Origin: Macrocystis pyrifera
Lineage: Eukaryota > Sar > Phaeophyceae > Laminariales > Laminariaceae
Direction of reading: 5' to 3'
Assembly: GCA_031763025.1 (NCBI GenBank)
Contig: JASSKH010000024.1
Coordinates: 9,385,023-9,449,022 of the forward strand
Length of the DNA stretch: 64,000 bases
Shown: in pieces, positions 40,535 to 52,066 of the stretch
Numbering within the stretch: position 1 is the stretch's first letter
Layout of the letters: each line of letters begins with the position of its first letter
Notes under the pieces: model-generated
Database searches by the model: none
What the model was told of the DNA's origin: nothing
The model's input: only the letters and a program-made list of their open reading frames with translations
Translations under genes and position numbers: made by a program

Positions 40535-42115
40535 GTCCGTGGTTGCATCGAGGGTGGCCGGCGTCACCTCCGATGCTACAGTGCTGGTGAGTACGTGGAC
40601 ACCAAACTAAGTAAAACCTTTATAGCACAGATCGTGAAAGCTCCCGTTTGGCGGAGCAAACACAACAACGGACATGGAATGCGCAAACCAAATATTCCTC
40701 GTTCACCCGACAGGAAAAAGCTCAGAACAAAACAACTCGACCCCGCCCGGACGGAGCATCCATATCTACCTTGCATGTTGGCCGTATCCCGCCGTTCTGG
40801 ACCAACATGCGAGGTAGAAGCGGGTACCCGTCCGTGCGTGGTCGAATCGTTTTGTCCTCAGCTCCTCCCTGTCGGGTAGACGAGGAGTGTTAAGCTGGCG
40901 CATGCCGGGGTTGTGGCTTACTATAGTATATGAATAAACGCGCCTGCTGCCGTCGTTGTGTTGGCCCCGCCACACGGGAGTTTTCACCAAACGTGATATC
41001 AAGGTTTTACTGAGTTTGACCTTCACATCACAAATCGTACATACCATTGCCATCGGAGGGTACGCCGGCCACCCTAAACTCAACCATAAACAATCGCGCC
41101 GCCTGCAAGTGGATTCTTAGCTATGAAAAACGTTTTCTTCCAACGTTCTGTGTAGACGACTCGTCTATCGATATTGGAAGGATTGCCAACTGCAATAGCC
41201 GCAGAGGTTCGCTAACTAGAAACGTGACCTTGTTGATGCTGCACGCTGTTTCGGCATGAACGTCGCCCGAATTGATCGAAGCAATATCACCTAGGACAGC
41301 CGGTGTCAGCACAGACAATACCTATGGTTCACAGTCACTGGGCGTGGACACTTCCCCTGTGCTGGAACAAGTTTCGCCGACGAATTGCGGCGCCGGGGGT
41401 GTTGACCGTGCGTGCAGCAACGACAAAGGGTGACATTTCTATTAATAGTTAGCAAACACCGGCGGCTAGAAACGTCACCTTATCGGTGCTGCACCCATTG
41501 CCGATCCCATCGGCGCACGGGTTGGTCAACGAAACTTTGTCCTGGCCGAGGGGAACTGTCCCCCCCGAGTGACTGTGAATCATCGGTATCGTATGTGCTC
41601 ATACCGGCTGCCTCGATGGAAGTGAAACCAGAGTGGGCCATGCCGCCGGCAGGGCCGATGGGTCCAGGCGATTGCAACGACCTAGGGCTGGTCGGCCCTG
41701 CGTCCCTTTAGCCGTATCCCGCCGACCGGTGCCAACAACCGAGATAGAGGGAAATACCCTGTCCGGGTGTGGTGAGGTCGTTATTTCCTCAGCTGCCCCG
41801 TGTCAGGTACACGAGGCGTGTCATGCTGGCATAGGCAAGGCTGTCGGCCTCCTATACGCTATGAGAAAAGACGCGTAACTGTCGTGGTTGTGTTGGCTCC
41901 GTCAAACAGGAGATTTCACGAAATCTGAAATCAAGGTGTTTTACTCAGTTTGGCGTACACAACACACGTCCTACACCTCAATACTCGTAGCATCGGAGGT
42001 GACGCCGGCCACCCTCGACGCAACCGCGGACAAGCGCTCCTGTATTTTGATGATTAGGTGGATTTTACATTTTCTTTCAACTTATTTTTGTGTGGACGGC
42101 TCGTCTATCGATATC
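40535..42115. repeat. Direct and inverted local duplications
   Basis: 40779-41200 and 41700-42115 are diverged direct copies (TAGCCGTATCCCGCCG, GGGAGTTTTCACCAAA-like and CTCGTCTATCGATAT words in order, about 920 bp apart). 40535-40680 is an inverted copy of their middle part (GTTGCATCGAGGGTGGCCGG against CCGGCCACCCTCGACGCAAC). Confidence 0.7.
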
Positions 42116-42429
42116 GGGAAATGTTTCCATGTACGGATATTAGGTAGCTTACCCCAGTGGTTACTACCCTGGGAAAATTTTCCAGTATCGATAGAAAAGT
42201 CGTCTACACAGTACGCTGTAACAAAATATAAATCATACCTAGACACCTATCATTGCCCTCGAAGAAATGCTTTCGAGCGCTGTTCTCAGTTTGCTTGTCT
42301 TTTTATTTGTGAAGTCGCAGTTAGAGTTGGTGAGAGTGACGAGAGAGACCAGCCGGCACGGTGATCCCCAACAAGCAGTTCCGCAACAACAGGATTATTT
42401 TCCGACGTATATGGCGCATTCTGCCTACG

Positions 42430-42960
42430 AGTACTCGTAGAGTTGGGTTTCGTTAGGTAGAACTAAAAAAAACAAAACCGTTATGACAGGTACCACCAAT
42501 ACTACTGCTGTACTGGCATCTGTAGAAGATCTTCTCCTGCTTCTCCGTCCCCTCATCAGTAGTAGGAGGATGGGCCTGACAACACCACCTGCAGCATGTC
42601 TTAGGACACGGCCCGCACGTTGCTGCTGTGGACAGGCACAGTCTGCCTACGAGTACTCGTTAATAGGTAGAACTCAGAAAACAAAACCGTTTGATGTTTT
42701 TCGGTACTGTTTGGCCGAGCCATGTGTGCCTACACACGTTGGCGCATCTACAGTTGTAGCTCGATCAACTTTGGACGAACTCCAACCGCACCAGCACGAG
42801 AAGATTTCGTTTGTATGTGTGCGTGCACAGAGCCCGCCGTGACTGACATTGGTGCCGTGTGCGTTGAACGCGGTGGACAAACGTGGCTAAAAACAATGTT
42901 GAATCACACACGATGACACAGTGACACAGCAGTAACACACACCAACAAAAAAAACTACGA
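42430..42960. repeat. Inverted duplication I1, copy 1
   Basis: Inverted relative to 53160-53690. Shared landmarks are TACGAGTACTCGTA, GCAGCATGTCT, GTGGACAGGCACAGTCTGCC, CACCAGCACGAGAAGAT-like words and a frame with GIGAVCVEGGGQT/DIGAVCVERGGQT. Both copies end in a poly-A/poly-T hairpin and a GCGC-rich word. Confidence 0.75.
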
Positions 42961-42983
42961 GCGAGGCACCCTACTCTCGTACG

Positions 42984-43025
42984 ACGAAGAGCCTTTTTTT
43001 CCTTGGAAAACCAAGAAAAAAAGGC
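42984..43025. repeat. Hairpin at the edge of I1, copy 1
   Basis: AGCCTTTTTTTCCTTGG pairs with CCAAGAAAAAAAGGCT around a short loop. It is followed by AGCGCTTCGCGCTCGCGC and CCTCATTATA. The same arrangement occurs inverted at 53070-53150. Confidence 0.8.
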
Positions 43026-43041
43026 TAGCGCTTCGCGCTCG

Positions 43042-43590
43042 CGCACCTCATTATAGTCATAATATTATTTGGTAGCAAGCTTCTGGGCATTTTATTTTCC
43101 TATTGGGGCACATCCTGGCCCAGCAAAAACGCACAGCACACGGCACAGCTCTGCAACACCATGTAGCAGGAGCACCCACATAAATCTGGAGCAACAGTGC
43201 ATACATAGCACAGCCATACAATCCGAACCTTCAACCCAAGTACAACCCGCCTGAACTCGCAGCCATCCCCTACAGCAGTAGCAATGTCGGCGGCGGTGAG
43301 GTACATCCAGCACTCGTGACTCAACCGACAGTCTCTTCTACCACAATATTTCCCCGACTCGCGCTTGGCGCTCGCGCGCCTCATTATAATATCATTTGGT
43401 AGCAAGCTTCTTGGAATTTTATATCATATTGTGGCACATCCTGGCCCAGCAAAAATACACAGCACACGGCACAGCTCTGCAGCAGTGGTGGCCACATAGC
43501 TCTGCAGCAACAGCGCATATTTAGCACCGCCATACAATCCGAACCTTCAACCCAATTATAACCCGCCTCTCGGTGGCACACAAACATAAA
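43042..43590. repeat. Tandem duplication with a period of about 330 bp
   Basis: Both units begin CGCTCGCGC(A/G)CCTCATTATA and contain TTTGGTAGCAAGCTTCT, GGCACATCCTGGCCCAGCAA and CATACAATCCGAACCTTCAA. The start of the unit is the sequence that follows the I1 hairpin. Confidence 0.75.
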
Positions 43591-43599
43591 CGGGGATAA

Positions 43600-44010
43600 G
43601 AGATCCCCAACAAGCGGTCAGAGAGGTGACTACGCTCTGTTGGCCAATGACACTCATGTCGGTTGTTTACTACCTGGTACAAGGTAAACGACAGATTGAC
43701 AAGAGGTCTCTGTACCGCAAAATATTGGATCCCCAACAAGCAGTTCCGCTACAACAGCATTTCCGATTTATTTTCAACAGCGGGGTTATTAGAGTACCGA
43801 AATATGCGACGATGATCGCAAAATGAAGAAAACATGACACAGAGAGGAGGCACACAAACATGAACGGGGAAAGATCCCCAACAAGCGGTCAGAGAGCTGA
43901 CGACGCTTTGTTGGCCAATGAAAAACATGTCGGTTGTTTACTACAAGGTGAACGACAGATTGACAAGAGATCTCTGTACCGCAAAATATTAGAGATCCCT
44001 CAAGGAATGT
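43600..44010. repeat. Tandem duplication around GATCCCCAACAAGCGGTCAG
   Basis: Two units at about 43605-43735 and 43870-44000 share that word, TGTTGGCCAATGA, GTCGGTTGTTTACTAC and AACGACAGATTGACAAGAG. An additional GATCCCCAACAAGC word recurs near 42363 and 44508. Confidence 0.7.
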
Positions 44011-44014
44011 TCTT

Positions 44015-44970
44015 GTGTACTTGTGGTGTTGTTGCTCGTCGTGCGCTCGCATGCTTTTGTGTACTTGTCGTGTTGGAACAGCAGTATGGTATCTATACTC
44101 GCTCCTGCTCTGTCGGCCTGAAGGCATATGCTCTTGTGCACTTAACGCTCTATCTATACTCGTTGCTGCTCTGTAGCCCTGGAGGCATATGCTCTTGTGC
44201 ACTTGACGTATTTTCAACAGCGGGGTTATTAGAGTACCGAAATATGCGACGAGGATGCTATATCGCCCTCAAGGAATGCTCTTGTGTACTTGTGGTGGTG
44301 TTGCTCGTTGCGCGCTCGCATGCTCGTGTGTGCTTGTCGTGATGGAACAGCAGTATGGTTTCTATACTCGTTCCTGCTCTGTCGCCCTGAAGGCATATGC
44401 TCTTGTGCACTTGATGATCTATCTATACTCGTTGCCAGCTCTGTCGCCGTGAAGGCATAGGCTCTTGTGCACCTGACGCTCTGTCATCGCTCGTCATATT
44501 ATCCGAGATCCCCAACAAGCGTTTTGGTACAGCAGTATGATATCTAACGAGTGATGGCATGCTCTTGTGTACTTGTGGTGTTGGTGCAGCAGTATGATAT
44601 CTATACATTGTGTGTTCTTGTGTATTTGTGGTGTTGGTACAGCAGTAAAGCTCTGAACGCATATGCTCTTGCGCACTTGACGCTCTGCCATCGTCGCTCG
44701 TCGTCGCGCGCTCGCATGCTCTTGTGTATGTTGGTATGGTATGATTGTACGGTTTGATATACCATATGGAAGTTGTATGATGGATCGGTTTGATGTACTA
44801 CATGGAAAAAATGTTGGTACGGCAAGATGGTACGGTTTGATATACTATATGGGAAAAACACGGTACGTTATATGGTATGTTGGTGGGAAAAAATGTTGGT
44901 ATGGTATGATGGTACGGTTTGATATAATTTATGGAAAAAACACAGCAGTATGTGACATGGTATGTTGGTG
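44015..44970. repeat. Two adjacent minisatellites
   Basis: 44015-44720 has units of about 60-70 bp built on GGCATATGCTCTTGTGCACT and CTATACTCG, with CTGCTCTGT(C/A)GCCCTG-like spacers. 44720-44970 has units of about 50 bp built on GGTACGGTTTGATATAC and ATGGAAAAAA. Frames through both are repeat-coded and not evidence of genes. Confidence 0.75.
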
Positions 44971-44977
44971 GTATGGT

Positions 44978-46150
44978 AGCCCACCTATTCATCACCGATG
45001 CCCTGAAGTGAGGAGTTATGTACCCACTACATTTGGCCTCGACCTATACTTACAACCTGGCAAATATAGCTCGTTGGATACCTTACCTATGGAATTGTTT
45101 ATCAAGCTTAGCTTACACCTGGTACCTGGTAACACATTGTTTTTAAAAGGAAGTCGGTTGTTACGTGAAGTATGGAGCGAGGAGCCCGAGAAAATGCAGG
45201 GGCCACCCGTACCATACCACGCGTCTACGAATACCGTAGTTGCTTCATAGCTTAATAGCTTCATGGCTTCATAGCCGGGACACCAACGAAAGCGTGACGC
45301 GTAGGTAAGTGGGACGCCAACGAATACGACGGCACCCCGCCCGACACGATGCTTGGGGCTGTCACCACCTGCAAAACCGTACAACACGCACCCACCTGGG
45401 ATGCCTTTCTGAGCCGATATTCTCCAAGAGAAGTGAGGGAGACAAGACAAAGATGGTGGCTTTGGAGAGGTCTCACCGAGATTGTTCCATAGACGCATCA
45501 CTCGGCGTCTGCACTCTCTCCGTTAACGAGAAAACAAGCTTGGAAATTCGTCCGAGGGGGTGTGATATCTTATCACCCTAGTATGATAATGTCATACGGT
45601 ATATAGACGTCACATCGAGCGCGCCAAAAGAATGGGCGAGATAATGTTTACAAAGTACTCCAGGGGCGGAGCAGCAGAGCGTTGGCCGTGGGGGTTGAAT
45701 CGACCATAACTTTGGTCGATAGTGGTGTTTAGTGCTCGGTCATCTAGGAAGCCTTGACTGCTCCAGAACTGTCCTGTGCATGTGCGGCAGCATCACATCC
45801 GAACAGAAACCCCCACTACTCGTACCGTACACGCATAAAGCATACAGCGGCATACAGATCATGCTCCACGCACACGTCAATCAATGGTAGCTGCTGCTGT
45901 GTAGACAAGTTTAGTGTGTGTGCGGTACCAGTACGGGTGCACGCCACGTATACCGCTAGTCCCACCGCGTACAGTCGATGTACGGCGATGTTTGTAGTTA
46001 CACCTCCGTAGACGCCTGTTTTTTTCCTCTCAAACAACCACAATCATGATATATTAAGGCCGAGGGTCGACAAAGGCAAGTTTCGTAAAACATCGGCGTG
46101 TTCCGAACAAGGGAAGTCCCTGTGAGTTTAACTAAATAACCGAATGGAAG
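44978..46150. repeat. Segmental duplication D1, copy 2
   Basis: Direct partner of 11930-13083. It starts in CCTATTCATCACCGATG next to the minisatellite and ends near a CCAAAAGGAGATGC word. The minus-strand leader segment DSPKHRVGRGAVVFVGVP lies at about 45300-45365. Confidence 0.8.
45070..45240 (+). CDS. F-box-like segment in D1 copy 2
   Basis: The open stretch encodes SLDTLPMELFIKLSLHLVPG and LFLKGSRLLREVW. This has the spacing of an F-box (LP-x-EL, hydrophobic helix, then a basic/Trp helix), a motif that links substrates to SCF ubiquitin ligases. The paralogous stretch in D1 copy 1 (about 12030-12110) has LLDTLPMELCIRLSLYL and then a stop. No start codon or splice boundaries are assigned; the upstream frame runs into a minisatellite. 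Chance resemblance is quite possible. Confidence 0.3.
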
Positions 46151-46313
46151 GTCTCCAAAAGGAGATGCTTCTGGTGACAGCTCCGTACACGTGCAGGGAA
46201 ACAGGCACAATACCGTGACAGTCAATTGGAGTCGAGTGAGGATGAAACGGAATCGAAGTGGGCGCAGCCGACCAGTCGTTGGGTTGTTCGACACGCATAA
46301 GTGAGAGTTTTCA

Positions 46314-46784
46314 TTGGATAGATTCAAGCGAGAAAAGTTCGCCCCCATCAAACGCTGCCCCCCTCCCTCGGCTGGTGAGGGGGGATCGCTGGAGGCGCCG
46401 TCGGAGGCCGTACTTTGTGGACCTTTTGGGTTTGGCTTCCCCTACAATTACAGTGGCGTAACAAACATCGCAGCGAGAAAGTTGGAAATTGCACTGAAAT
46501 TTCGTTCTTCTTGGTCCTGTCCAATAAATACCGCATCAAATATCAAAACAAATGAGTGCGGCCAGCTGACGAGCCGGGGAGCAGTCAGCCGCCCTGCATT
46601 CTCCACTGCCGCTTCAAAAATGCATCAACCTCACAATTTGATTCCATTCAGTGCAAAGCAGCACCAACGCGACTACTTCCCCGAGGTTAAACGAAGTACC
46701 GGTAGATTATATCGAAAAGCTCAACATCATGATATACCTTCAATTACTGCGATCGCTAGTCACCTATCTTTGCAGCACGAGTAG
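46314..46784 (+). CDS. Hypothetical open reading frame, 156 codons
   Basis: An open frame between D1 copy 2 and the R1/LINE repeats. No known motif; composition is mixed, with Ser/Ala/His. No paralogous support in the window, so it may be a chance frame or part of the neighbouring retroelement. Confidence 0.2.
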   Translation: MDRFKREKFAPIKRCPPPSAGEGGSLEAPSEAVLCGPFGFGFPYNYSGVTNIAARKLEIALKFRSSWSCPINTASNIKTNECGQLTSRGAVSRPAFSTAASKMHQPHNLIPFSAKQHQRDYFPEVKRSTGRLYRKAQHHDIPSITAIASHLSLQHE

Positions 46785-46904
46785 AGGTGGTTCTTGTTCT
46801 CGCCCCTGCTAGGTTTCACCACTTCAGCATTGCAACGTCCCAGCCAACATCCTTATCGAGCAGCAAGGTACACCCCCCCCCCTCAACACGGGAATGGAGT
46901 TGGG

Positions 46905-47005
46905 TGCAACTAATGTCTGACTGGTCTGTAAAACCTCGACGTGCTCCGTCCCGGCATTGTAGAGGTGCGAGGGTCTATGGTCATACGACTACGGCCATGC
47001 ATCAT
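46905..47005. repeat. Dispersed repeat R1, partial copy 3
   Basis: The 3' part of R1 only: GTGCTCCGTCCCGGCATTGT to TATGGTCATACGACTACGG and CATGCAT. The LINE fragment follows within 40 bp. Confidence 0.7.
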
Positions 47006-47033
47006 ATGAACACCTCCCCCTCAACACGGAATA

Positions 47034-47359
47034 CCAGTAGCCGGGAGGAGGAGGAAGTAGATGCACAGATGTGTCCGTGTGGCAAAGCAATAAGAGAGAG
47101 TAGAACTCACATAGTTTCAGAATGTGAAATACACAAGGAGGAACGGGATGTGTTAGAAGAGGAGATGAGGGATATAGACGAATGTGACATGCAGGAGTTC
47201 GATACACTACATAGCAACGAGAAAAGGATCACTATCCTAAGAGATTGATGGTGGCCACAGGCGGCCAAACAGGAAGGGGATAAGATTAGTAAAATATTAT
47301 TAAGCAATATGTGGAAACAACGTAATGAGCGCCGAAAATGTTGGAGGTGTCTCTACTAG
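47034..47359 (+). pseudogene. Non-LTR retrotransposon (LINE) ORF C-terminal remnant
   Basis: The frame encodes an acidic start, then CPCGKAIRESRTHIVSECEI, a C-x-C...H-x4-C zinc-binding arrangement like that near the C-terminus of LINE reverse transcriptase ORFs, then EERDVLEEEM. A TGA at 47246-47248 interrupts it, but the same frame continues with WWPQAAKQEGDKISK and MWKQRNERR to a TAG at 47357-47359. The TGA is one transition from CGA. No reverse transcriptase catalytic part is in the window, so this is a 5'-truncated dead copy. Confidence 0.65.
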
Positions 47360-47367
47360 GAGTAGGA

Positions 47368-47455
47368 ACGGTGCTCCGTCTCGGAAGGAATGCGTGGTCA
47401 ATGGTCAAATGACTAAGGCAAGCAACAAATGAGTATGTGCCCCCTCCCCCCCGAA
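47368..47455. repeat. Dispersed repeat R3, copy 3
   Basis: CTCCGTCTCGGAAGGAATGC, GTCAAATGACTAAGGCAAGC and a C-rich end. It follows the LINE fragment directly, so R1 and R3 may flank or form the untranslated parts of that LINE family. Confidence 0.6.
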
Positions 47456-48296
47456 CACGGGATAGCACTTCGTACAAATTAGTGAACACTGTTTTCCGCT
47501 CCCCCAGCGTCGAGTCTACTAACATTTGCGCCCGTGGTGAAGGTGTTACCTAGTGAGGTGAAGAGTATCCCACAAAATATGACTCAATTACAACTACATT
47601 TATACATGCCAGTATGGTGCATGCTATAATAATTTTATTCCAGTGAAATGTTATGATAAGATACACTACCGAAATGTCTAGTCGGCCAGCTCACAGCGGT
47701 ACAAAGCACGCAATTCGAACTATACACATACACCAGGATGAAAATCGTGTTTGGGATACGTTGGTAACTTGTATGACACGATGCTCTCTTTCTTTGGGCT
47801 GTACTACGGTATCAAGTTACTGTAGATAGCTCTATGTACTGTAGATGCAGCAGCAAAAGCTGGTGTACTCTGATTTGATGTACAGCAGTATACTGCCCCC
47901 CCCCATCAAAAAGTGTTGCAGCTGTGATACACCTGGTATACCCTATGTGTGAAGGTATGCGAGGGGATGTTGACCTCTTTGTGCGATAAAAGTCTAGGTG
48001 AGCATCGTACGTAGCCGGGAGGGATGGGGTCCCTGCTTTTGAGACTCCGGACGTAAGTTCTACTGTATTGCATCATTTCGGACCCAAAACAGGCAACAGC
48101 CAAAGGCTCAAGCAAGCGATTATTCAAGCAAAAACTGAGCAAGCAAATGCACACATAAACCAGAGGGCGAAGGCCTCACACTGTGGAAACCCCCAAGCAA
48201 AACGAATGAATACACGAACGAACGAATATTGCCTCGCGAAATGGTAGAATAACAACACTAAAAATCCTTATCATCCCTCCCTCGCGGATGGCTCAC

Positions 48297-48467
48297 CTTG
48301 TACACGTCTCCCCCTGATGCAACATCGAGTACCAAGTAAACAAGCCCTTTCAGATCCTGGAACCACGAGACCGTGCGCACGATGTTGGGGTGCGACCGCT
48401 TAGTCTGGATGTCTTTCTCCCGCTTGAAGTTCACGCACTCCTGCCGACCAGCGTTGCGCAGTGCGCT
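48297..48467 (-). CDS. Protein kinase N-lobe exon, D2 copy 2
   Basis: 171 nt (57 codons) between a minus-strand acceptor (TTCGATTCCAG) and the donor CAAG/GTGAGC. It encodes NFKREKDIQTKRSHPNIVRT and then GLVYLVLDVASGGDVYK: helix C with its conserved Glu, the HPNIV turn, and the hinge with a GGD-type motif. It is not the kinase A/B type. No glycine-loop, HRD or DFG exon was found nearby on this strand, so the gene is either spread over long introns or a fragment. The paralogous exon at 17609-17783 is frameshifted while this one is intact. Confidence 0.6.
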
Positions 48468-50429
48468 CTGGAATCGAAGCCAGTAAGCATGGCAGTCGCG
48501 ATACGATACACAAGACACCAGGAAGCACCGAGGGGGCGGGGGCGATGGAAGGGAGGGAGGATAGGGAATAAAAGAAGGGGAAGAGAGCGAAGGAAAGGGG
48601 GGTGATGGGGGACGGGGGGCGAGGGTAAGTGGGGGGGGGGGGAGGAGGCGGTAGTAGGGGAAAGGGGGCGGGGAAGGGAGTAGTGATGAGGAGGGGGGTC
48701 AGCTATAGGCTTGCTCTACCCGTACAACGAATTCGTTTCGCAGACAGAGGTCGTGCCAAGTTATTACTAAAATTCGCGTCCCTCTACGTGAATCGAAACC
48801 CCCGGAGGGGTTTCCACTCGCTTGATTGGCGCGATCCCCGAGGGCCGTGGATTTTTTTTCTGGGCACCACTGCCTTGTAAACCATTTGCCACTTGATTGA
48901 AGGCCTACCCACACGTACTCGGTGCTTCGGCCTAGCTCGCGCAATTCAGTTGTTTTCTGGGCTGTTGGGACGAGGAGATGGGGGGGGGGTATCCTCTACG
49001 TGCTACAGTAGCTTGCATGACACCATGATGACATACCCGCTCTTCTATTGCCGCATAGCACACATACAGCTCCCACAACTACTACTACTACTGGTGGGGT
49101 ACGAGTAGAGTACCTGGTAGGTGGCGACTATGTGCTTTCAGTATTGTGTACTTGTATGATACTGGTATAATAGTGGTATGATAAGTATTGCGGTTTGCGA
49201 CGTCGTAGCGTGAGGCGCAAAACGTACAGCAGTCGTAACGCTTCAAAATATATTAGTAAACAAGAGCATTAATCAATATGTTGAAGGACTAACCTCGAAA
49301 TAGCAGGAGCTGTCCGAAGGATGGCTTGTAAAAACAAACGAAAGCAAAGGCACACGGCGGAATGAGCAGGAAGGACTCCTGCAACAGCAGGAGAATTTTA
49401 TGTTGACACAGCGCTAGACACATGATACAGTAGTTTTCGCGTCGGTGTGAAACAATTTTACGCACTATCCCCCCCCTGCCGTGCAGATTTTATGCTCGTA
49501 ACCAGCTTTGTATGTTGTCCAGGCACCCAGGCACCTGCAATACCCGGGTTCGTGTGCCTGACAAAACGGGTCACCGGCCCTCTCTGACAAAAAAAAAACG
49601 GATATCCGTTTGCTTAGGGTACCCGACAGAGTACTCGACAGGGTATAGCTCTACAGCCCGCCCACAGCGCACCACTTGTCGCCTTGTTGCGTACAATGTG
49701 GTTCTTGTTTCGGTATAAACCTGTAGTATAATATCATACGGTCTCCGGTAACCCGACGGAGTACAGGTCTACTCTAGCTCTACATTACACCCACACAGTA
49801 CGAGTAGCGTCGCGCTGTCGTCTTGTGGAGTAGAATTTGACTCTCGTTTGGGCACCAACCTGTACGGTTTCTGTTCGCTATTAGCCCCATGTGTGAACAC
49901 AACAGGCACGATATCGTCGGGTATACCCCCGGTACCCGCCTCGATAACGGGTACCCGGGTACCCGTCACTCAGACTGGGAAATACCCACAGCACCCGGGT
50001 ACCCGTCACTCAGACTGGGAAATACCCACAGCTACCCGCGGGCAGGATACCCGGAAGTGTCTGCCGGGTACCCGAGGGGCTAACTTCAAACCTCCGCCCT
50101 ATCGACTGCTGGAATCTTACAAGTACTGCATCTTGCTGTGGTATTTGGTGAACTACTGCTGTAGGTCTTAGGTCTTAGCTTGGCACTCCCTCCCTGTCAC
50201 ATTCATCTCTCTATACTTCTCCCTGCACCCAAACGCAACCTCAATCATCTGCACGAGCATGCTGCGTCGTGCCCCCAGTCAAGCTCGCCACGCGCCCTGC
50301 AGCAGCATCCCAGAGAGTGATATTCGTTGCTTGTGCGAGCAAGTCCTCGGGTGACATTTGGGCCCTTTGTAATGCAGCCGCGAACTGCGAACCGAAGTAC
50401 GTATTAATAGCAGTGGTATCACACAGCAG

Positions 50430-50540
50430 TTGAAGCCGATGCAACAGCAACGGCAAGAGCGAGAGCAGGGGACTGTACGCCCTTCAGCGGCGGATCCAGC
50501 GCCATCCAAAGTAAAGCACGATGAAGAACCAACAATTACG
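50430..50540 (+). pseudogene. Possible C-terminal exon, D2 copy 2
   Basis: Partner of the frame ending at 19044. It retains QQQRQEREQG, SAADPAPSKVKHDEEP and the stop, but the upstream part of the frame differs and contains stops. Confidence 0.3.
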
Positions 50541-50789
50541 TAAGGGATGCACTACTGTCGTCTACCACGACCGTTGAAGGGAAGCCTCTCCCTCTCCTCA
50601 TCTCCCCTCTGCTCTTGTTCTTCTTCTTCGCCGTGGGATCATGTTCGGAATTGGCACGGGTTTCCACAGTAGGAGACGGGATGTTCCGAATTACCACCCG
50701 GGGACTAAAAATCGGAAAACCCATGTCAAATGTCAAACCGCCAAGTATCATCGTCGACTGTCGTCGTTGTCTATTTTGAATGTTTTTTA

Positions 50790-51627
50790 GCCAAAATCAG
50801 GTATACCTGGTCCATTGTGGACCAGAATCAGGTACACATTAAAAAAAAGTAAAAAAGTACACGTCAGGAGTCATGTCACTGGCCAGCCTCACATCGTCCA
50901 TGTTTTCGGCTTGAAACTGGCCAGTTGCACCTGGATTTGTCTTCTTCGTCTATATTTCAATTGTTTTTGCCTGTTTCTCAGCCAATCAGAGGGGCCACAA
51001 GCACCACCGTTTTTTCTTTGGGTATGCGGTCTCCGGTCCCTCGGTTGCAATTCTGAAGTATAAACTCTGCATGTACGTACTCATTTAGACTTACATACGT
51101 ACGCTGATTTCACTTTCCTTCTTTGAGGTGTACGATGTGCTTCAGTTGGCATGATGTGTGCCTGGTATGATACTCTGTTGTTTTGTATGGCTACAGGAGT
51201 AACAGTACAGCGCGTGGACACGGACGGCAGCTCGTCTGCCCCACCCCGCGTCGAGATGGCCTCAGGTTCGGTACAGCAAAATGATTTCGTGCCGAGCAGG
51301 CGGTTCCGCGAGGATGGTCGAGAGGCATCGAAGCTGGCAACTGGGGGGGGGGCGCGACGGAACTAATACTCTTGGGCGCGCCCGCCGTGGCGAAACAAAT
51401 GAAGCCTAGTGACCCTCTGCAGGTTCAAGTGAAGCCCGTCGTACCTATGCATACCTTAAAGAAAACAAACAGTTCAGAGTTTGGAGGCCACACGCTCAAT
51501 GCTCAGGCACAAAAAAAAATGTTTGTGATTCTCATGGCCAAATACACAGCTCGTGGCGTGTGCTTTTTACTTGGTTTCAGTATTAATTGTTCTTGGCTCA
51601 AATGAAACAGGTGTACCTGATTTTGGC
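50790..51627. mobile_element. 838-bp TIR element inserted in D2 copy 2
   Basis: The ends are GCCAAAATCAGGTATACCTG (50790-50809) and, inverted, GCCAAAATCAGGTACACCTG (51608-51627): 20 bp with one mismatch. The interior has no counterpart at the equivalent place in D2 copy 1 (near 19275-19290). It holds a GC-rich open stretch at about 51195-51363 after an acceptor-like GGCTACAG (RVDTDGSSSAPPRVEMASGS) and a second at 51372-51605, neither recognised. No transposase is seen, so it is probably non-autonomous. Target-site duplication is unclear. Confidence 0.7.
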
Positions 51628-51903
51628 TTTTGCCTTTAGATAATCGCAGTCATCGCCAGTGCTTTCGAACTTGTATGAGCCTTTCTGCAGAATGCTCTCT
51701 AAACAGGCAACAAGCAGTCTGCACGACACCGGGCCTACTCAGAGCCCCGGGACAAGCGATGGGGCTATTCGGGGAGCGCCTGCCTCGTGTGGGCCATCCT
51801 GTGCACATACATGAGGGCGGCCGGTCGTCCGCTTGCTTTTAAGCCCGTATCATGCGTACTTTTTTGCCCAAGGCTCCCGACTCCAAGCGATACTGCTGTA
51901 GCG

Positions 51904-52066
51904 ATGGCGGGTGTCAACCAATACGTTATTATGTTCGTCGTCCCCACCTCGAGTGTGCTATTCGACCTGGGAGAATATGTCGGTCATGATCTCATAGCCC
52001 ATGGGGTCATTCACACCGGGGCGCAAGGGCGTCGGGTCCGTCGGGTCCCGCGTGGTGCTACCCATG
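51904..52066 (+). pseudogene. First exon of the hydrophobic protein, D2 copy 2, frameshifted
   Basis: It has the same ATG and donor as 19543-19704 and keeps LGEYVGHDLIA and GVIH, but is 163 nt instead of 162. One extra base after GGGGCGCAAGG shifts the last part of the frame. Confidence 0.5.

Noticed and set aside
44741..45250. Single protein of 169 codons
   Set aside because: The first half is minisatellite sequence; only the D1-derived second half shows any domain-like pattern.
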